A model generated the notes under the pieces. The model ran no database searches. It was not told where the DNA came from and saw only the letters and a program-made list of their open reading frames with translations. This document shows, piece by piece, positions 1 to 7,806 of a stretch of DNA of 48,342 bases. The stretch spans positions 1 through 48,342 of the forward strand of contig CAKQAD010000010.1 of NCBI GenBank assembly GCA_934215545.1. Reading direction: 5' to 3'. Source of the stretch: an uncultured Prevotella sp. (lineage in GTDB: Bacteria; Bacteroidota; Bacteroidia; Bacteroidales; Bacteroidaceae). The translations under genes were made by a program, and so were the position numbers. How positions within the stretch are numbered: position 1 is the stretch's first letter; each line of letters begins with the position of its first letter.

Positions 1-555
1 AGCGATGATAGGCATGTTCATCTGGAGAGTAGGCATCTCAAGCTGAGTAGCCTCCTCGTGAGCCTGCTGAATCTTAGCTACCTTAGCAGCACGCTTGAGG
101 TTTGGAGTGTTCTCCATCTCATTGTAAGCTGCGATAGAAGCGCCAACAACGTTAGCTACACAGCCCTGCTGCTTGTCGCAAATCTCCTGTGCCTTAGCCA
201 TATCACCAGCGGTGAGGGCCTTCTTTACATTGATAACGAACTTGCCGAGTGAGCTCTTACCGAAAGCAGTTCTGAGAGCGAAGAAACGCTCGATAGAAAG
301 AGCGAGAACAGTGAAGAGCAATGTGATAATCACTGGAACGACGATACCACCTTTGTACACTGTACCGAGGAGATTACCATCCTTAACTGCGTTTGCAGGA
401 TCACCATTTACGAAGTTCTCAGGGTTTCCAAGAACGAACTGGAAGAAACATACTGCGAGAACAAAACATGCAACGATAATCCAAATTGCATTTTTAACTC
501 CCTGGAATCCTGAAGACTTCTTCTTAGGATTCACCTTTGCTTGTGAAGTTGCCAT
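1..555 (-). CDS. MotA/TolQ/ExbB proton channel family protein (partial, C-terminus outside the window)
   Basis: The 185 visible residues start at ATG 553-555 and run off the left edge. A short basic N-terminus (ATSQAKVNPKKK) is followed by a first membrane segment at about residues 23-44 and a second at about 71-90, which leads into RFFALRTAFGKSSLGKFV and a long charged cytoplasmic stretch. That arrangement is typical of ExbB/TolQ-type subunits, which form the inner-membrane proton channel that, with ExbD/TolR partners, energises outer-membrane receptors through TonB or maintains the envelope. In Bacteroidetes ExbD and TonB genes usually follow, and here they would lie beyond position 1. The long N-terminal extension before the second helix is common in Bacteroidetes ExbB. 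Whether it serves TonB or Tol cannot be decided from this fragment. Confidence 0.85.
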   Translation of the reverse strand, partial: MATSQAKVNPKKKSSGFQGVKNAIWIIVACFVLAVCFFQFVLGNPENFVNGDPANAVKDGNLLGTVYKGGIVVPVIITLLFTVLALSIERFFALRTAFGKSSLGKFVINVKKALTAGDMAKAQEICDKQQGCVANVVGASIAAYNEMENTPNLKRAAKVAKIQQAHEEATQLEMPTLQMNMPIIA

Positions 556-692
556 AATTTTTTGTTGAATTTAATAAGTTATTAATGGTTAAAAAAAAAT
601 TTTTCATCATTAGCGACTGATTGTCACATAATTATATATTAATAGAATTATAGGTTATACATTTTTATATATGATTCCACTCATACTTCTCG

Positions 693-700
693 CAAAGTTA
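693..700 (-). promoter_or_regulatory. -7 box upstream of the ExbB-type gene
   Basis: On the minus strand this reads TAACTTTG, a perfect match to the Bacteroidetes -7 consensus TAnnTTTG. It lies about 140 bases before the start codon, so the mRNA would carry a long AT-rich leader. No convincing -33 TTTG was seen. Confidence 0.5.
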
Positions 701-758
701 GCAAATAATGCCAAATAATAGCGGTTTACCTAATTCTTTAACATATTTTAGCGACTGC

Positions 759-1952
759 TTATTTCAGTTTGCCGAGTGTTTCCTTTATGCGGCGCATCGA
801 CTCGCGGATATTGTCGTCGCTTGTGGCATAGCTCATGCGGAAGCAGTCGGGGTCGCCAAAGGCATCTCCGCCCACTGTTGCCACATGGCCTTCTTCGAGC
901 AGGAACATTGCAAGGTCCGACGAGGTGTTTATGGTGCGTCCGTTATAGCTCTTCCCATAGAAGCTGGAGCATTTTGGGAACAGGTAGAAGGCGCCTTCGG
1001 GCTTATTCACCTCGAGTCCAGGAATTTCCTTTGCCAAGTTCACGATAAGGTCGCGGCGGCGTTCAAAAGCCTGTCGCATCACTTCCACACATTCCTGTGG
1101 CAGTGTGTATGCGGCTTCGGCTGCCTTCTGGCTCACCGAGCACGGACCGCTGGTGTATTGCCCCTGCAGCTTGTTGCAGCCTTTCACTATCCACTCTGGT
1201 GCGGCAAGGAAACCAATGCGCCATCCTGTCATGGCATATGCCTTCGACACGCCGTTTACGATGATGGTGCGTTCCTTCATGCCGTCGAACTGTGCTATGC
1301 TCTCGTGCTTACCCACATAGTTGATGTGTTCGTAAATCTCGTCGGCGAGCACATAGAGATTGTCGTGGCGCTTTATCACTTCTGCCAGCGCACGGAGTTC
1401 TTCTTTAGAATATACGCTGCCCGTAGGGTTGCTTGGCGAGCAGAGTATGAGCATGCGTGTCTTTGGGGTGATGGCTGCCTCGAGCTGCTCTGGTGTTATC
1501 TTGAAGTCCTGCTCAAATCCAGCATTTATAATCACAGGTGTGGCACCGGCGAGCTTTGCCATTTGTGGATAGCTCACCCAGTATGGTGCAGGTATTATCA
1601 CTTCCTCACCATCATTGACGAGTGCCATCACTGCATTGCACACACACTGCTTGGCGCCATTAGACACGAGTATCTCTGCAGGGGTGTAATTGAGTTGGTT
1701 CTCGTTTTTGAGTTTCTGCACTATTGCCTTACGCAGGTCCATATAGCCTGGCACTGGTGAGTAGCGCGAGTAGTTTTCGTCGATGGCTTTCTTGGCAGCG
1801 TCTTTAATATGGTCGGGTGTATTAAAGTCGGGTTCGCCAACACTGAGGTTTATCACGTCAATGCCTTGTGCCTTCATTTCGCTGCTTTTCTGCGACATGG
1901 CGAGTGTCGCCGATGGTGCCAGACGATTGAGGCGTTCTGATAATTGTGCCAT
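759..1952 (-). CDS. PLP-dependent class I aminotransferase (aspartate aminotransferase type)
   Basis: The protein has 397 residues from the ATG at 1950-1952 (MAQLSERLNRLAPSATLAMS). An in-frame start 21 codons further upstream would add a hydrophobic leader unlike the family and would overlap the likely promoter. It is a fold-type I aminotransferase of subgroup Ib: the substrate-pocket VGEPDF lies near residues 38-43, SPSNPTG at 172-178 holds the PLP-contacting Asn175, DEIY is at 204-207 and the PLP lysine is Lys237 in NGVSKAYAMTGWRIGF. Length is normal for the family. The likely reaction is aspartate + 2-oxoglutarate to oxaloacetate + glutamate in the cytoplasm, though related enzymes also use prephenate or other amino acids. 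It lies about 260 bp downstream of ribBA, which has its own terminator, so it is probably a separate unit. Confidence 0.9.
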   Translation of the reverse strand: MAQLSERLNRLAPSATLAMSQKSSEMKAQGIDVINLSVGEPDFNTPDHIKDAAKKAIDENYSRYSPVPGYMDLRKAIVQKLKNENQLNYTPAEILVSNGAKQCVCNAVMALVNDGEEVIIPAPYWVSYPQMAKLAGATPVIINAGFEQDFKITPEQLEAAITPKTRMLILCSPSNPTGSVYSKEELRALAEVIKRHDNLYVLADEIYEHINYVGKHESIAQFDGMKERTIIVNGVSKAYAMTGWRIGFLAAPEWIVKGCNKLQGQYTSGPCSVSQKAAEAAYTLPQECVEVMRQAFERRRDLIVNLAKEIPGLEVNKPEGAFYLFPKCSSFYGKSYNGRTINTSSDLAMFLLEEGHVATVGGDAFGDPDCFRMSYATSDDNIRESMRRIKETLGKLK

Positions 1953-1982
1953 AATAAGAAGTAATGTTGTTGTATTTTCTTG

Positions 1983-1990
1983 CAAAATTA
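1983..1990 (-). promoter_or_regulatory. -7 box for the aminotransferase gene
   Basis: The minus strand reads TAATTTTG, matching TAnnTTTG, 30 bases before ATG 1952. This supports the shorter start codon because the longer reading frame would begin upstream of the promoter. The -33 element is weak. Confidence 0.5.
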
Positions 1991-2119
1991 AAAAATAAAA
2001 TTGAGTTATGTGCAAGAAATACTATCGAATTGGAATGTAAATGGGTAAAAAAAAGCAAAAATAGTAGCTTGTGCGAGTGGTGTTAACGGCAACAATTGTT
2101 TATTATCATGTTTTAACAT

Positions 2120-2185
2120 AAAAACCCATGAATTATGCGCTTTCCATTCGTCTTGCCGAAGAATAGACTTGTGCATAATTCATGG
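2120..2185 (-). terminator. Rho-independent terminator after ribBA
   Basis: A 13-bp perfect inverted repeat (CCATGAATTATGC at 2126-2138 with GCATAATTCATGG at 2173-2185) lies 27 bases beyond the ribBA stop. On the minus strand it is followed by GGTTTTTATG. The 34-base loop is large but the stem is perfect. Confidence 0.6.
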
Positions 2186-2211
2186 ATTTGTCTTTTATTT
2201 TTGCCTTCGCT

Positions 2212-3423
2212 TTATTTCAGGTGGAGCATATGTCCCATGCGGTCGCGCTTGGTCTTGAGATAGCGCTCGTTATACTCGTTGGGCACCACTTCTATGGGCA
2301 CATTCTCAACAATTTCGAGTCCGTAGGCTTCCAGTCCCACGCGTTTTGTTGGGTTGTTGGTCATGAGTCGCATCTTGTGCACTCCCAGGTGGCGCAGCAT
2401 CTGTGCTCCGCAGCCATAGTCGCGCTCGTCGGGTTTAAATCCGAGGTGTGTATTGGCATCTACGGTGTCGTAGCCTTCTTCCTGCAACTTGTATGCCTCT
2501 ATCTTGTTCATGAGTCCGATGCCGCGTCCTTCCTGTTGCATATACACCACTACTCCCTTGCCTTCTTTCTCAATCATCTGCATGGCTTTATGGAGCTGTT
2601 GTCCGCAGTCGCAGCGCTTCGAACCGAGAATATCGCCTGTGGCGCACGATGAATGTACACGCACGAGCACAGGCTCGTCGGCGCTCCACTCACCCTTTAC
2701 GAGTGCCATATGCTCCAATCCGTTGCTCTGCTGGCGGAATGGTATGAGTCGGAAGTGTCCCCACTCTGTAGGCATGTCCACTTCTTCTCCTACTTCTATT
2801 ATCGACTCTTTTTTGAGTCGGTAGGCAATGAGGTCTTTTATGGTGATTATGCGCAAGCCCCACTCCACTGCCATCTTCTGCAGTTCTGGCATGCGTGCCA
2901 TTGTGCCGTCTTCGTTCATTATCTCCATGAGTGCTCCGGCAGGATATAGCCCTGCAAGGCGGCAGAGGTCTACGGCTGCCTCGGTGTGTCCGCAGCGGCG
3001 CAACACTCCGTTGTCCTGTGCATAGAGTGGGTTGATGTGTCCTGGTCGACCGAAGGTTTGTGGTGTCGACTTAGGGTCGGCAAGTGCCTGTATGGTTGCA
3101 GCGCGGTCGTGTGCCGACACTCCCGTGGTGCATCCCTCGAGTTTGTCGATGGTCACGGTGAATGGTGTTCCGAGCATGGATGTGTTGTCGCTCACCTGGT
3201 GTGGCAGGTCGAGCTCTTCGCATCTCGACAGTGTTACGGGTGCGCACAACACTCCGCGTGCGTTCTTGAGCATGAAATTCACTTTCTCTGGCGTTATCTT
3301 CTCGGCAGCGACAATGAGGTCGCCTTCGTTTTCGCGGTCTTCATCGTCGACAACGATAACGAACTTTCCGTCTTTGAAATCTTTCACAGCATCTTCAATG
3401 CTGCTCACTTTGAACTCTCCCAT
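2212..3423 (-). CDS. ribBA: Bifunctional 3,4-dihydroxy-2-butanone-4-phosphate synthase / GTP cyclohydrolase II
   Basis: The 403 residues cover two riboflavin-pathway enzymes. The N-terminal domain (about 1-205) converts ribulose 5-phosphate to 3,4-dihydroxy-2-butanone 4-phosphate; it shows the acidic metal site [10 protein letters not shown] at 26-35 and HTEAAVDL at 146-153. The C-terminal domain (about 206-403) opens GTP to the pyrimidine precursor; zinc-ligand cysteines are Cys260, Cys271 and Cys273 in [18 protein letters not shown], followed by GRGIGL at 299-304. All catalytic landmarks are present, so both halves should be active. The start is ATG 3421-3423, 36 bases after the stop of the LptF/LptG-like gene, so the two are probably co-transcribed. 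No FMN riboswitch is visible upstream. Confidence 0.96.
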   Translation of the reverse strand: MGEFKVSSIEDAVKDFKDGKFVIVVDDEDRENEGDLIVAAEKITPEKVNFMLKNARGVLCAPVTLSRCEELDLPHQVSDNTSMLGTPFTVTIDKLEGCTTGVSAHDRAATIQALADPKSTPQTFGRPGHINPLYAQDNGVLRRCGHTEAAVDLCRLAGLYPAGALMEIMNEDGTMARMPELQKMAVEWGLRIITIKDLIAYRLKKESIIEVGEEVDMPTEWGHFRLIPFRQQSNGLEHMALVKGEWSADEPVLVRVHSSCATGDILGSKRCDCGQQLHKAMQMIEKEGKGVVVYMQQEGRGIGLMNKIEAYKLQEEGYDTVDANTHLGFKPDERDYGCGAQMLRHLGVHKMRLMTNNPTKRVGLEAYGLEIVENVPIEVVPNEYNERYLKTKRDRMGHMLHLK

Positions 3424-3459
3424 ATTTCTTGTTGTGTTTTCTTTGTTATTTGCTTTATT

Positions 3460-5370
3460 TTATTGTTTTCTCGACAGTATCTCGTCGATTTTGCTTATTA
3501 TCAATTCGTTTTCGGTCTTCACCACACGCAGGTCGCGCCATAGTCGCAATCGGTAGCGCCACATGCGCATATATAGCACCACTCCGAGTGGCACCACTAC
3601 TGCCGCGATGATGTTGAGCCATCGACGCTCGAAGGGTCTGGTGTGTGCCTTTACCGACATTATGGGGTAAGCACTGAGGTGGTTCACGATATATCTGTTG
3701 CGTGAGTTGCCCAGGTCGTCTATCACAGCTTCGAGCTCGGTGCCTATGCGCTCCATCTCATGGTCGGGCTCATAGCGGAAGAACACGTTGAGCCAGTTTG
3801 GTGCATGTTTGAGCTTGTGTTGCGCCGAATAGTGTGTTATGTCGTCGTTGATGGCTGCGAGCCTGTCGCGGTCGGCGGCATAGTGTGGGTCGTTGATCAC
3901 CACTTCCTTGAATGCCACATGACGTTTCACGCGGAGTCCGAAGAATCGGCGTAGCAGGTCGGTATACATGTCGACATTGAACACTACGGAGTCGTTATTG
4001 GCTTTATATGTAAAGAACACTGCCATTGGTATGAGCACTGCCGGTGCGAGTCCTTTACCAAACCATATCGACCACTCTCCGAGTCGTGCCATGCGGTAGC
4101 CGGAGTTGTCGAGGATATAGTAAACAATGAACACGAGCACCGATATGAGCACGGGTAGTCCGAGTCCACCTTTTCTGATGATGGCTCCAAGTGGTGCACC
4201 GATGAAGAAGAAGATTAGACACGACAGTGCCAGTGTTATCTTTGCCACCCACTCTATCTTGTGCTGCCTGATCAGTCGGTCGCCATCGTCGGTTATCATG
4301 GCTTTGAAGTCGAGATCGTTGACACGTTGCTGTGCCTTGGCGAGTGCTGTGCTCACCGCCATGCGTCGCTGTTGCGATGTGAGTGCAGTGTATGCCGAGT
4401 CGACATCATAGGCTGTGGTGCGTGCCAGCTTCAGCGAGCGCAGCGAGTCGGCCTTGCTCACTGTTGGCAACGAGTATACGTAGCGCATGTCTTCGTCGTA
4501 GTAGGCTCTGCCGATACTGTCGTAGCGGCAGCGTATGGAGTCGAGGTCGTGCGATATCTTTGAAAAGCTCTTTGCGTTGGCATTGTTCGACATCGACGAG
4601 GCATCGTCGACACTGAAGTCGCCGTCGTAGTCGAGCACTATGCGCTTGTTGACAAATGTTTCACGGCGGTAGGGCACGGAGGCGCTGCCTGCTATCTCTT
4701 GCGACTTCATGTTTTCAAACCACTCGCCGCTCCACAGTGTCATCACGAGGTGTTTCTTCTCGGCAGTGGCTTGCAGCATTCCTGAGTCGGCAAGTATTAT
4801 CGCCTGATCTTCGAAGGATCCCGTCATGCGATAAATCATTATGCCATATAGCTTTCCGGTGTTCAGGTCTTTCTTCTGCACATAGAGGTTGGAGTTTGGT
4901 ATTCCGTCGTAGAACACGCCTTCCGGTATTTCCAGCTCCGGACTCTTCTGCTTCATGGAGCGGAGCATGAGTGCTATGTTGCGGTTGGCCTTTGGCCCGA
5001 TGGTGTTTTGAAAATATACCGATAGCAGACTGATGCCTATGGTGATTACTATTAGTGAGCGGAATGCTTGCATCAGCGATATGCCTGCTGCCTTGATGGC
5101 AGTGAGTTCTGAATTCTCGCCAAGGTTACCAAATGTGATGAGCGACGATAGCAATATGGCAAGCGGAAGGGCTTGCGGCACAAGCATTATGCCCATATAC
5201 CAGAAGAATTCGGCAAGCACCTCCATGGAAAGACCCTTACCGATAAGGTCGTCAATATATCGCCATAGAAATTGCATCATCAGCACAAACTGGCAGATGA
5301 AGAATGTTCCTATGAACAGAAGGCCAAACTGCTTGGCAATGAATATATCTAATTTCTTTATTCGAAACAT
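3460..5370 (-). CDS. LptF/LptG (YjgP/YjgQ) family permease, extended C-terminus
   Basis: The 636 residues begin FRIKKLDIFIAKQF, with membrane segments near residues 13-35, 55-80 and 100-120, a large periplasmic beta region (about 135-370), then three or more helices from about 375. This is the LptF/LptG fold: an inner-membrane partner of the LptB ATPase that extracts lipopolysaccharide and feeds the periplasmic bridge to the outer membrane. The protein is much longer than the roughly 360-residue proteobacterial versions. An extra segment of roughly 200 residues after the usual last helix contains a predicted further helix (WLNIIAAVVVPLGVVLYM) and a basic tail. Which of LptF or LptG it is cannot be decided. 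It lies directly upstream of ribBA (36 bp), probably in one unit. Confidence 0.88.
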   Translation of the reverse strand: MFRIKKLDIFIAKQFGLLFIGTFFICQFVLMMQFLWRYIDDLIGKGLSMEVLAEFFWYMGIMLVPQALPLAILLSSLITFGNLGENSELTAIKAAGISLMQAFRSLIVITIGISLLSVYFQNTIGPKANRNIALMLRSMKQKSPELEIPEGVFYDGIPNSNLYVQKKDLNTGKLYGIMIYRMTGSFEDQAIILADSGMLQATAEKKHLVMTLWSGEWFENMKSQEIAGSASVPYRRETFVNKRIVLDYDGDFSVDDASSMSNNANAKSFSKISHDLDSIRCRYDSIGRAYYDEDMRYVYSLPTVSKADSLRSLKLARTTAYDVDSAYTALTSQQRRMAVSTALAKAQQRVNDLDFKAMITDDGDRLIRQHKIEWVAKITLALSCLIFFFIGAPLGAIIRKGGLGLPVLISVLVFIVYYILDNSGYRMARLGEWSIWFGKGLAPAVLIPMAVFFTYKANNDSVVFNVDMYTDLLRRFFGLRVKRHVAFKEVVINDPHYAADRDRLAAINDDITHYSAQHKLKHAPNWLNVFFRYEPDHEMERIGTELEAVIDDLGNSRNRYIVNHLSAYPIMSVKAHTRPFERRWLNIIAAVVVPLGVVLYMRMWRYRLRLWRDLRVVKTENELIISKIDEILSRKQ

Positions 5371-5617
5371 TTATGTATGCTGTTGACGCAGGCTTTATGC
5401 CTTTGCCACCTTATTATATATAATATTGCTGCATATATCAGCATGCAAAATTAGCATAAATATTTCACATATCTATTGTTTTAGCTATTTTTAGGATTTA
5501 TACCGCCACCATCCCTTAGTATATGTAGCGACGAAGGTGTTTTGCCTTGGTGTTCTTCGTAGCCACATACACACGACAAAATGTCTTTACTTTGTTTTTA
5601 TATGTTGCGTGCGGGTT
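5371..5617. other. Intergenic stretch before the permease gene
   Basis: This 247-bp gap holds the minus-strand -7 box at 5446-5453 for the permease gene and an imperfect hairpin at 5522-5571 (arms around ACGAAGG / CCTT..TTCGT) beyond the end of the START-like gene. The hairpin has no clear T-run, so I do not call it a terminator. No gene is visible. Confidence 0.5.
5446..5453 (-). promoter_or_regulatory. -7 box for the LptF/LptG-like gene and ribBA
   Basis: The minus strand reads TAATTTTG (consensus TAnnTTTG), about 75 bases before ATG 5370. It is the only such box in the gap and would serve both genes. Confidence 0.5.
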
Positions 5618-6013
5618 TTACACTCCTGTGCGGCGATGCAAACGATCGAGGTTGTGGGTCCAGATGTTTTCCAACCACTCCATATCATCATCGTCGGCAT
5701 AGTCGGTGATGTAGAGCGAGTAGTTGCCCGACACATCACTACGCTCCATACGTATCTCCACATATTCCTGGTTGTCGGCATCTTCCCATTGCCAGCGTAT
5801 ATGGTTGTATTGCACCATCTCCACGATGCGTGCGGTGCGTGTCTCGTGATGTCGGTCGCTATCGCCCCAAGCAAATGTAAGGTTGTCGCCAGCAAGTCGC
5901 ACGCTGTCGGCCAACCACTTCTGCAAACCTTCTGGGGTGGCTATCATCTTCCATATAATACCTTTCGATGTGGAGCGCAACTCGTGCTCTAAACTCAGTC
6001 TGTTCATTTCCAT
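5618..6013 (-). CDS. START-like / SRPBCC (AHSA1-type) domain protein
   Basis: A 131-residue protein from ATG 6011-6013; a second in-frame ATG two codons later (MNRLSLEHELRST) is an equally likely start. One compact domain is visible: an N-terminal beta strand (LSLEHELRSTSKGIIWKMI), a helix with EGLQKWLAD, then alternating beta strands with many aromatic residues (RWQWEDADNQEYVEIRME) and a long C-terminal helix ending WLENIWTHNLDRLHRRTGV. This matches the helix-grip fold of START-like proteins found across Bacteroidetes. The fold binds hydrophobic ligands or client proteins. No catalytic residues can be named and the function is unknown. It has its own -7 box and is transcribed away from the tRNA gene. 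Confidence 0.75.
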   Translation of the reverse strand: MEMNRLSLEHELRSTSKGIIWKMIATPEGLQKWLADSVRLAGDNLTFAWGDSDRHHETRTARIVEMVQYNHIRWQWEDADNQEYVEIRMERSDVSGNYSLYITDYADDDDMEWLENIWTHNLDRLHRRTGV

Positions 6014-6040
6014 GATGGTGGTTTAAAGTTGTTTACACTG

Positions 6041-6048
6041 CAAAAATA
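6041..6048 (-). promoter_or_regulatory. -7 box for the START-like gene
   Basis: The minus strand reads TATTTTTG (TAnnTTTG) 28-35 bases before the start codon. It is divergent from the tRNA promoter about 40 bp away. Confidence 0.5.
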
Positions 6049-6088
6049 GCATTTTTTGAAGAAATAATGAAAAAAAGTTCAAAAAAGT

Positions 6089-6119
6089 TTTGGGATTTAA
6101 CAAGAATGTATTACCTTTG
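6089..6119 (+). promoter_or_regulatory. Complete Bacteroidetes-type promoter of the tRNA gene
   Basis: TTTG at 6089-6092 (-33) and TACCTTTG at 6112-6119 (-7) are separated by exactly 19 bases, matching the TTTG-N19-21-TAnnTTTG housekeeping promoter of Bacteroides. The mature tRNA begins 18 bases later. Confidence 0.8.
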
Positions 6120-6137
6120 CACCCGCAAACAAACGAT

Positions 6138-6211
6138 GGCGGGATAGCTCAGCTGGTTAGAGCGCATGATTCATAATCATGAGGTCCCCAGTTCAATCCT
6201 GGGTCCCGCTA
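6138..6211 (+). tRNA. tRNA with anticodon CAU (elongator Met, or Ile2 if modified)
   Basis: All arms fold: acceptor GGCGGGA with TCCCGCT (first pair G-U), D stem GCTC/GAGC, anticodon stem CATGA/TCATG around loop TTCATAA with CAT at 6172-6174, and T stem CCCAG/CTGGG around TTCAATC. The terminal CCA is not encoded. It lacks the three consecutive G-C pairs in the anticodon stem and the C1-A72 mismatch of initiator tRNA, so it is an elongator-type CAU tRNA. Sequence alone does not tell me whether the anticodon C is lysidine-modified, which would make it tRNA-Ile2. Confidence 0.92.
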
Positions 6212-6212
6212 C

Positions 6213-6250
6213 AAAAAGCAGAAAGAAGCAATTCTTTCTGCTTTTTTTGT
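6213..6250 (+). terminator. Rho-independent terminator of the tRNA gene
   Basis: AAAAAGCAGAAAG and CTTTCTGCTTTTTTT form a long perfect stem around a short loop, directly followed by a T-run. It begins one or two bases after the tRNA discriminator base. Confidence 0.85.
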
Positions 6251-6544
6251 TTTTATACACTTGCGCCAATAGGATTTCGATAATATCGATTTAAGAAATC
6301 AAGACTATCTGCATTGAAACGATTGGATAATAGCAAGTTTGCATTGAAACAAGTGTCAGAAGTGTCAGCCACACCTTATCAAATTGTGTATCAACAAGTA
6401 ATGGGCTTACACATCGGCAATAAAATATCATAGAAGCACCAGCAATATGCCAGTAATGTATCAGTCATACACAAGCCACATATAGAGGGAGTGCTGATGG
6501 TAATTATTCTGCACACCAAAAGTCATATATTTCGTTGTTGTTCT

Positions 6545-6576
6545 CTTGATTCTGTTGGCGCAGAATTGTATCTTTG
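6545..6576 (+). promoter_or_regulatory. Candidate promoter inside the gene-poor stretch
   Basis: CTTG at 6545-6548 and TATCTTTG at 6569-6576 are 20 bases apart, a near match to TTTG-N19-21-TAnnTTTG. Nothing obvious is transcribed from it except the short frame at 6665, so it may serve a small RNA or be a relic. Confidence 0.35.
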
Positions 6577-6664
6577 CGGCTTTTTAAAAAACCTCATATT
6601 TTCGGCTCACCCGTAAAATCCTCCAAATACTTAGCTCCAAATATTTTTGCGTATTTTGTCTTCC

Positions 6665-6808
6665 ATGAACGATAATTTTGTATTGATTATATCTTTCATA
6701 AACGAAACAGATGCCCTGATAAAGCTTGATTCTGTTCAATCAATCACCAAAATGGTAGTTGTTACCATGGAAGAAGAGAGTTGCGTAGAAAAAATGGATA
6801 CCATATAG
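6665..6808 (+). CDS. Possible small protein (47 residues), unrecognised
   Basis: The frame begins MNDNFVLIISFINETDALIK and ends EEESCVEKMDTI before a TAG stop, about 90 bases after a candidate promoter. It matches no family I know. It has a hydrophobic start and an acidic end but no clear motif, and Bacteroidetes start sites carry no ribosome-binding signal to help. It may equally be a remnant of a larger decayed gene or chance. Confidence 0.2.
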   Translation: MNDNFVLIISFINETDALIKLDSVQSITKMVVVTMEEESCVEKMDTI

Positions 6809-6979
6809 AGCTCGTTCCTTTATGGAAATGGCTACTTAGATTCTAATACATTAGGACAATTGTGTTCAACCACAAAAAGGGAGGTGTCTTGGTAGTGTTT
6901 TTTACGTTATTAATGTTAATAAAATTAAGTCAGAATTGATTTTTTATATATTTAAGGTATTAATTCGCTTGGTTTTTAC

Positions 6980-6987
6980 TAACTTTG
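6980..6987 (+). promoter_or_regulatory. -7 box for purH and probably the mre operon
   Basis: TAACTTTG matches TAnnTTTG and lies 30 bases before ATG 7018. No other -7 box is seen before mreB, so this promoter may drive the whole run to rodA. Confidence 0.55.
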
Positions 6988-7017
6988 CATCGCATTAGGT
7001 AATAACAACAAAACAAA

Positions 7018-7611
7018 ATGGCAGGAACAAAGAAAATCAAGACCGCGCTTATCTCAGTTTTTCATAAGGATGGTCTCGACGAGCTTCTTGAGAAGCTCAA
7101 TGCAGAGGGTGTAAAATTCTTATCAACCGGTGGCACACAGTCGTTCATCGAGTCGCTCGGCTACGAGTGCAAGGCTGTGGAAAGCGTAACATCTTATCCT
7201 TCAATTCTTGGTGGCAGAGTGAAGACACTCCACCCACGTATTTTCGGTGGCATCTTGGCACGCCGCGACAATGAGGGCGACCGCATGCAGATGGAAGAAT
7301 ATGCCATCCCTGAAATCGACCTCGTCATCGTCGACCTCTATCCATTCGAGCAGACCGTTGCAAGCGGTGCATCAGAAGCCGACATCATCGAGAAGATTGA
7401 TATAGGTGGCATCTCACTTATCCGTGCCGGAGCAAAGAATTTCAAGGATGTGGTGATTGTGCCAAGCAAGGCCGAATATCCTATGCTTCTCGACATCGTG
7501 AAGCGCAACGGAGCACAGACCGAGCTCGAAGAGCGCCGCACATTCGCTGAGCACGCCTTCGGTGTGAGCAGCCACTACGACACTGCCATCCACAACTGGT
7601 TTGCTAAATAA
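7018..7611 (+). CDS. purH: IMP cyclohydrolase: stand-alone N-terminal (MGS-like) half of PurH
   Basis: The 197 residues align from end to end with the IMP cyclohydrolase half of bifunctional PurH, which closes FAICAR to IMP in the last step of purine synthesis. Visible motifs are STGGT at 36-40, GGRVKTLHP at 65-73, VDLYPF at 105-110 and IDIGGISLIRAGAKNF at 127-142. The frame ends at HYDTAIHNWFAK, which is where the linker to the AICAR formyltransferase half begins in the usual protein of about 510-530 residues; that half is absent. The stop is clean and no formyltransferase sequence follows in any frame, so this is a single-domain gene rather than a frameshift. The organism must encode AICAR formylation elsewhere. 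It is followed by repeat R1 and mreB. Confidence 0.92.
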   Translation: MAGTKKIKTALISVFHKDGLDELLEKLNAEGVKFLSTGGTQSFIESLGYECKAVESVTSYPSILGGRVKTLHPRIFGGILARRDNEGDRMQMEEYAIPEIDLVIVDLYPFEQTVASGASEADIIEKIDIGGISLIRAGAKNFKDVVIVPSKAEYPMLLDIVKRNGAQTELEERRTFAEHAFGVSSHYDTAIHNWFAK

Positions 7612-7806
7612 ATTTGCAGCTTTGCTGCAAATTTGATTTTTGAATTTTGAATTTTGAATTTTGAATTATCGCTGTTGGCGTTTTTAAGCTGCGAATTCAA
7701 AACTCAAAACTCAAAATTCAAAATCGGCGCAGCCGACAACTCAAAAATCAAAATTCAAAACTCAAAATTGCAGCTCCGCTGCATTTCAAAAATCAAAACT
7801 CAATAA
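7612..7806 (+). repeat. Family R repeat, copy R1 (between purH and mreB)
   Basis: The gap starts with a small hairpin (GCAGCTTTGCTGC), then a run of TTTTGAATT units, a core at 7663-7698 (GAATTATCGCTGTTGGCG and following bases), then AATTCAAAA/AACTCAAAA units interrupted by hairpins CGGCGCAGCCG and GCAGCTCCGCTGC. The left half is T-rich and the right half A-rich, so the whole is a long imperfect inverted repeat. It reaches to within about three bases of the mreB start codon, so the mreB ribosome-binding region is itself repeat sequence. Confidence 0.8.

Larger units (their letters stand above)
6251..7017. other. 767-bp AT-rich stretch without a convincing gene
   Basis: No long reading frame is present on either strand. 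Visible items are a small palindrome TCGATAATATCGA near 6278, two copies of TGCATTGAAAC near 6310-6340, a possible promoter at 6545-6576, a 47-codon reading frame at 6665-6808 and the purH promoter at 6980-6987. The composition is more AT-rich than the flanking genes. It could be decayed DNA left beside a tRNA gene, but no direct repeat of the tRNA 3' end was found. Confidence 0.4.

Noticed and set aside
708..1760. Long open frame (350 codons) on the plus strand opposite the aminotransferase gene
   Set aside because: It overlaps a complete, recognisable gene on the other strand. The translation is rich in His, Cys and aromatic residues with no domain, as expected from the antisense of this codon usage.
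6138..6211. Initiator tRNA-fMet
   Set aside because: The anticodon stem lacks the three consecutive G-C pairs and the acceptor lacks the C1-A72 mismatch of initiator tRNAs.
6138..7017. Integrated element at the tRNA gene
   Set aside because: No direct repeat of the tRNA 3' end and no integrase frame were found in the following DNA.
7612..7806. Repeat R considered as a simple rho-independent terminator
   Set aside because: There are many small hairpins, T-runs are broken by GAA, and the downstream genes mreB and the kinase have no other promoter, so complete termination is unlikely.
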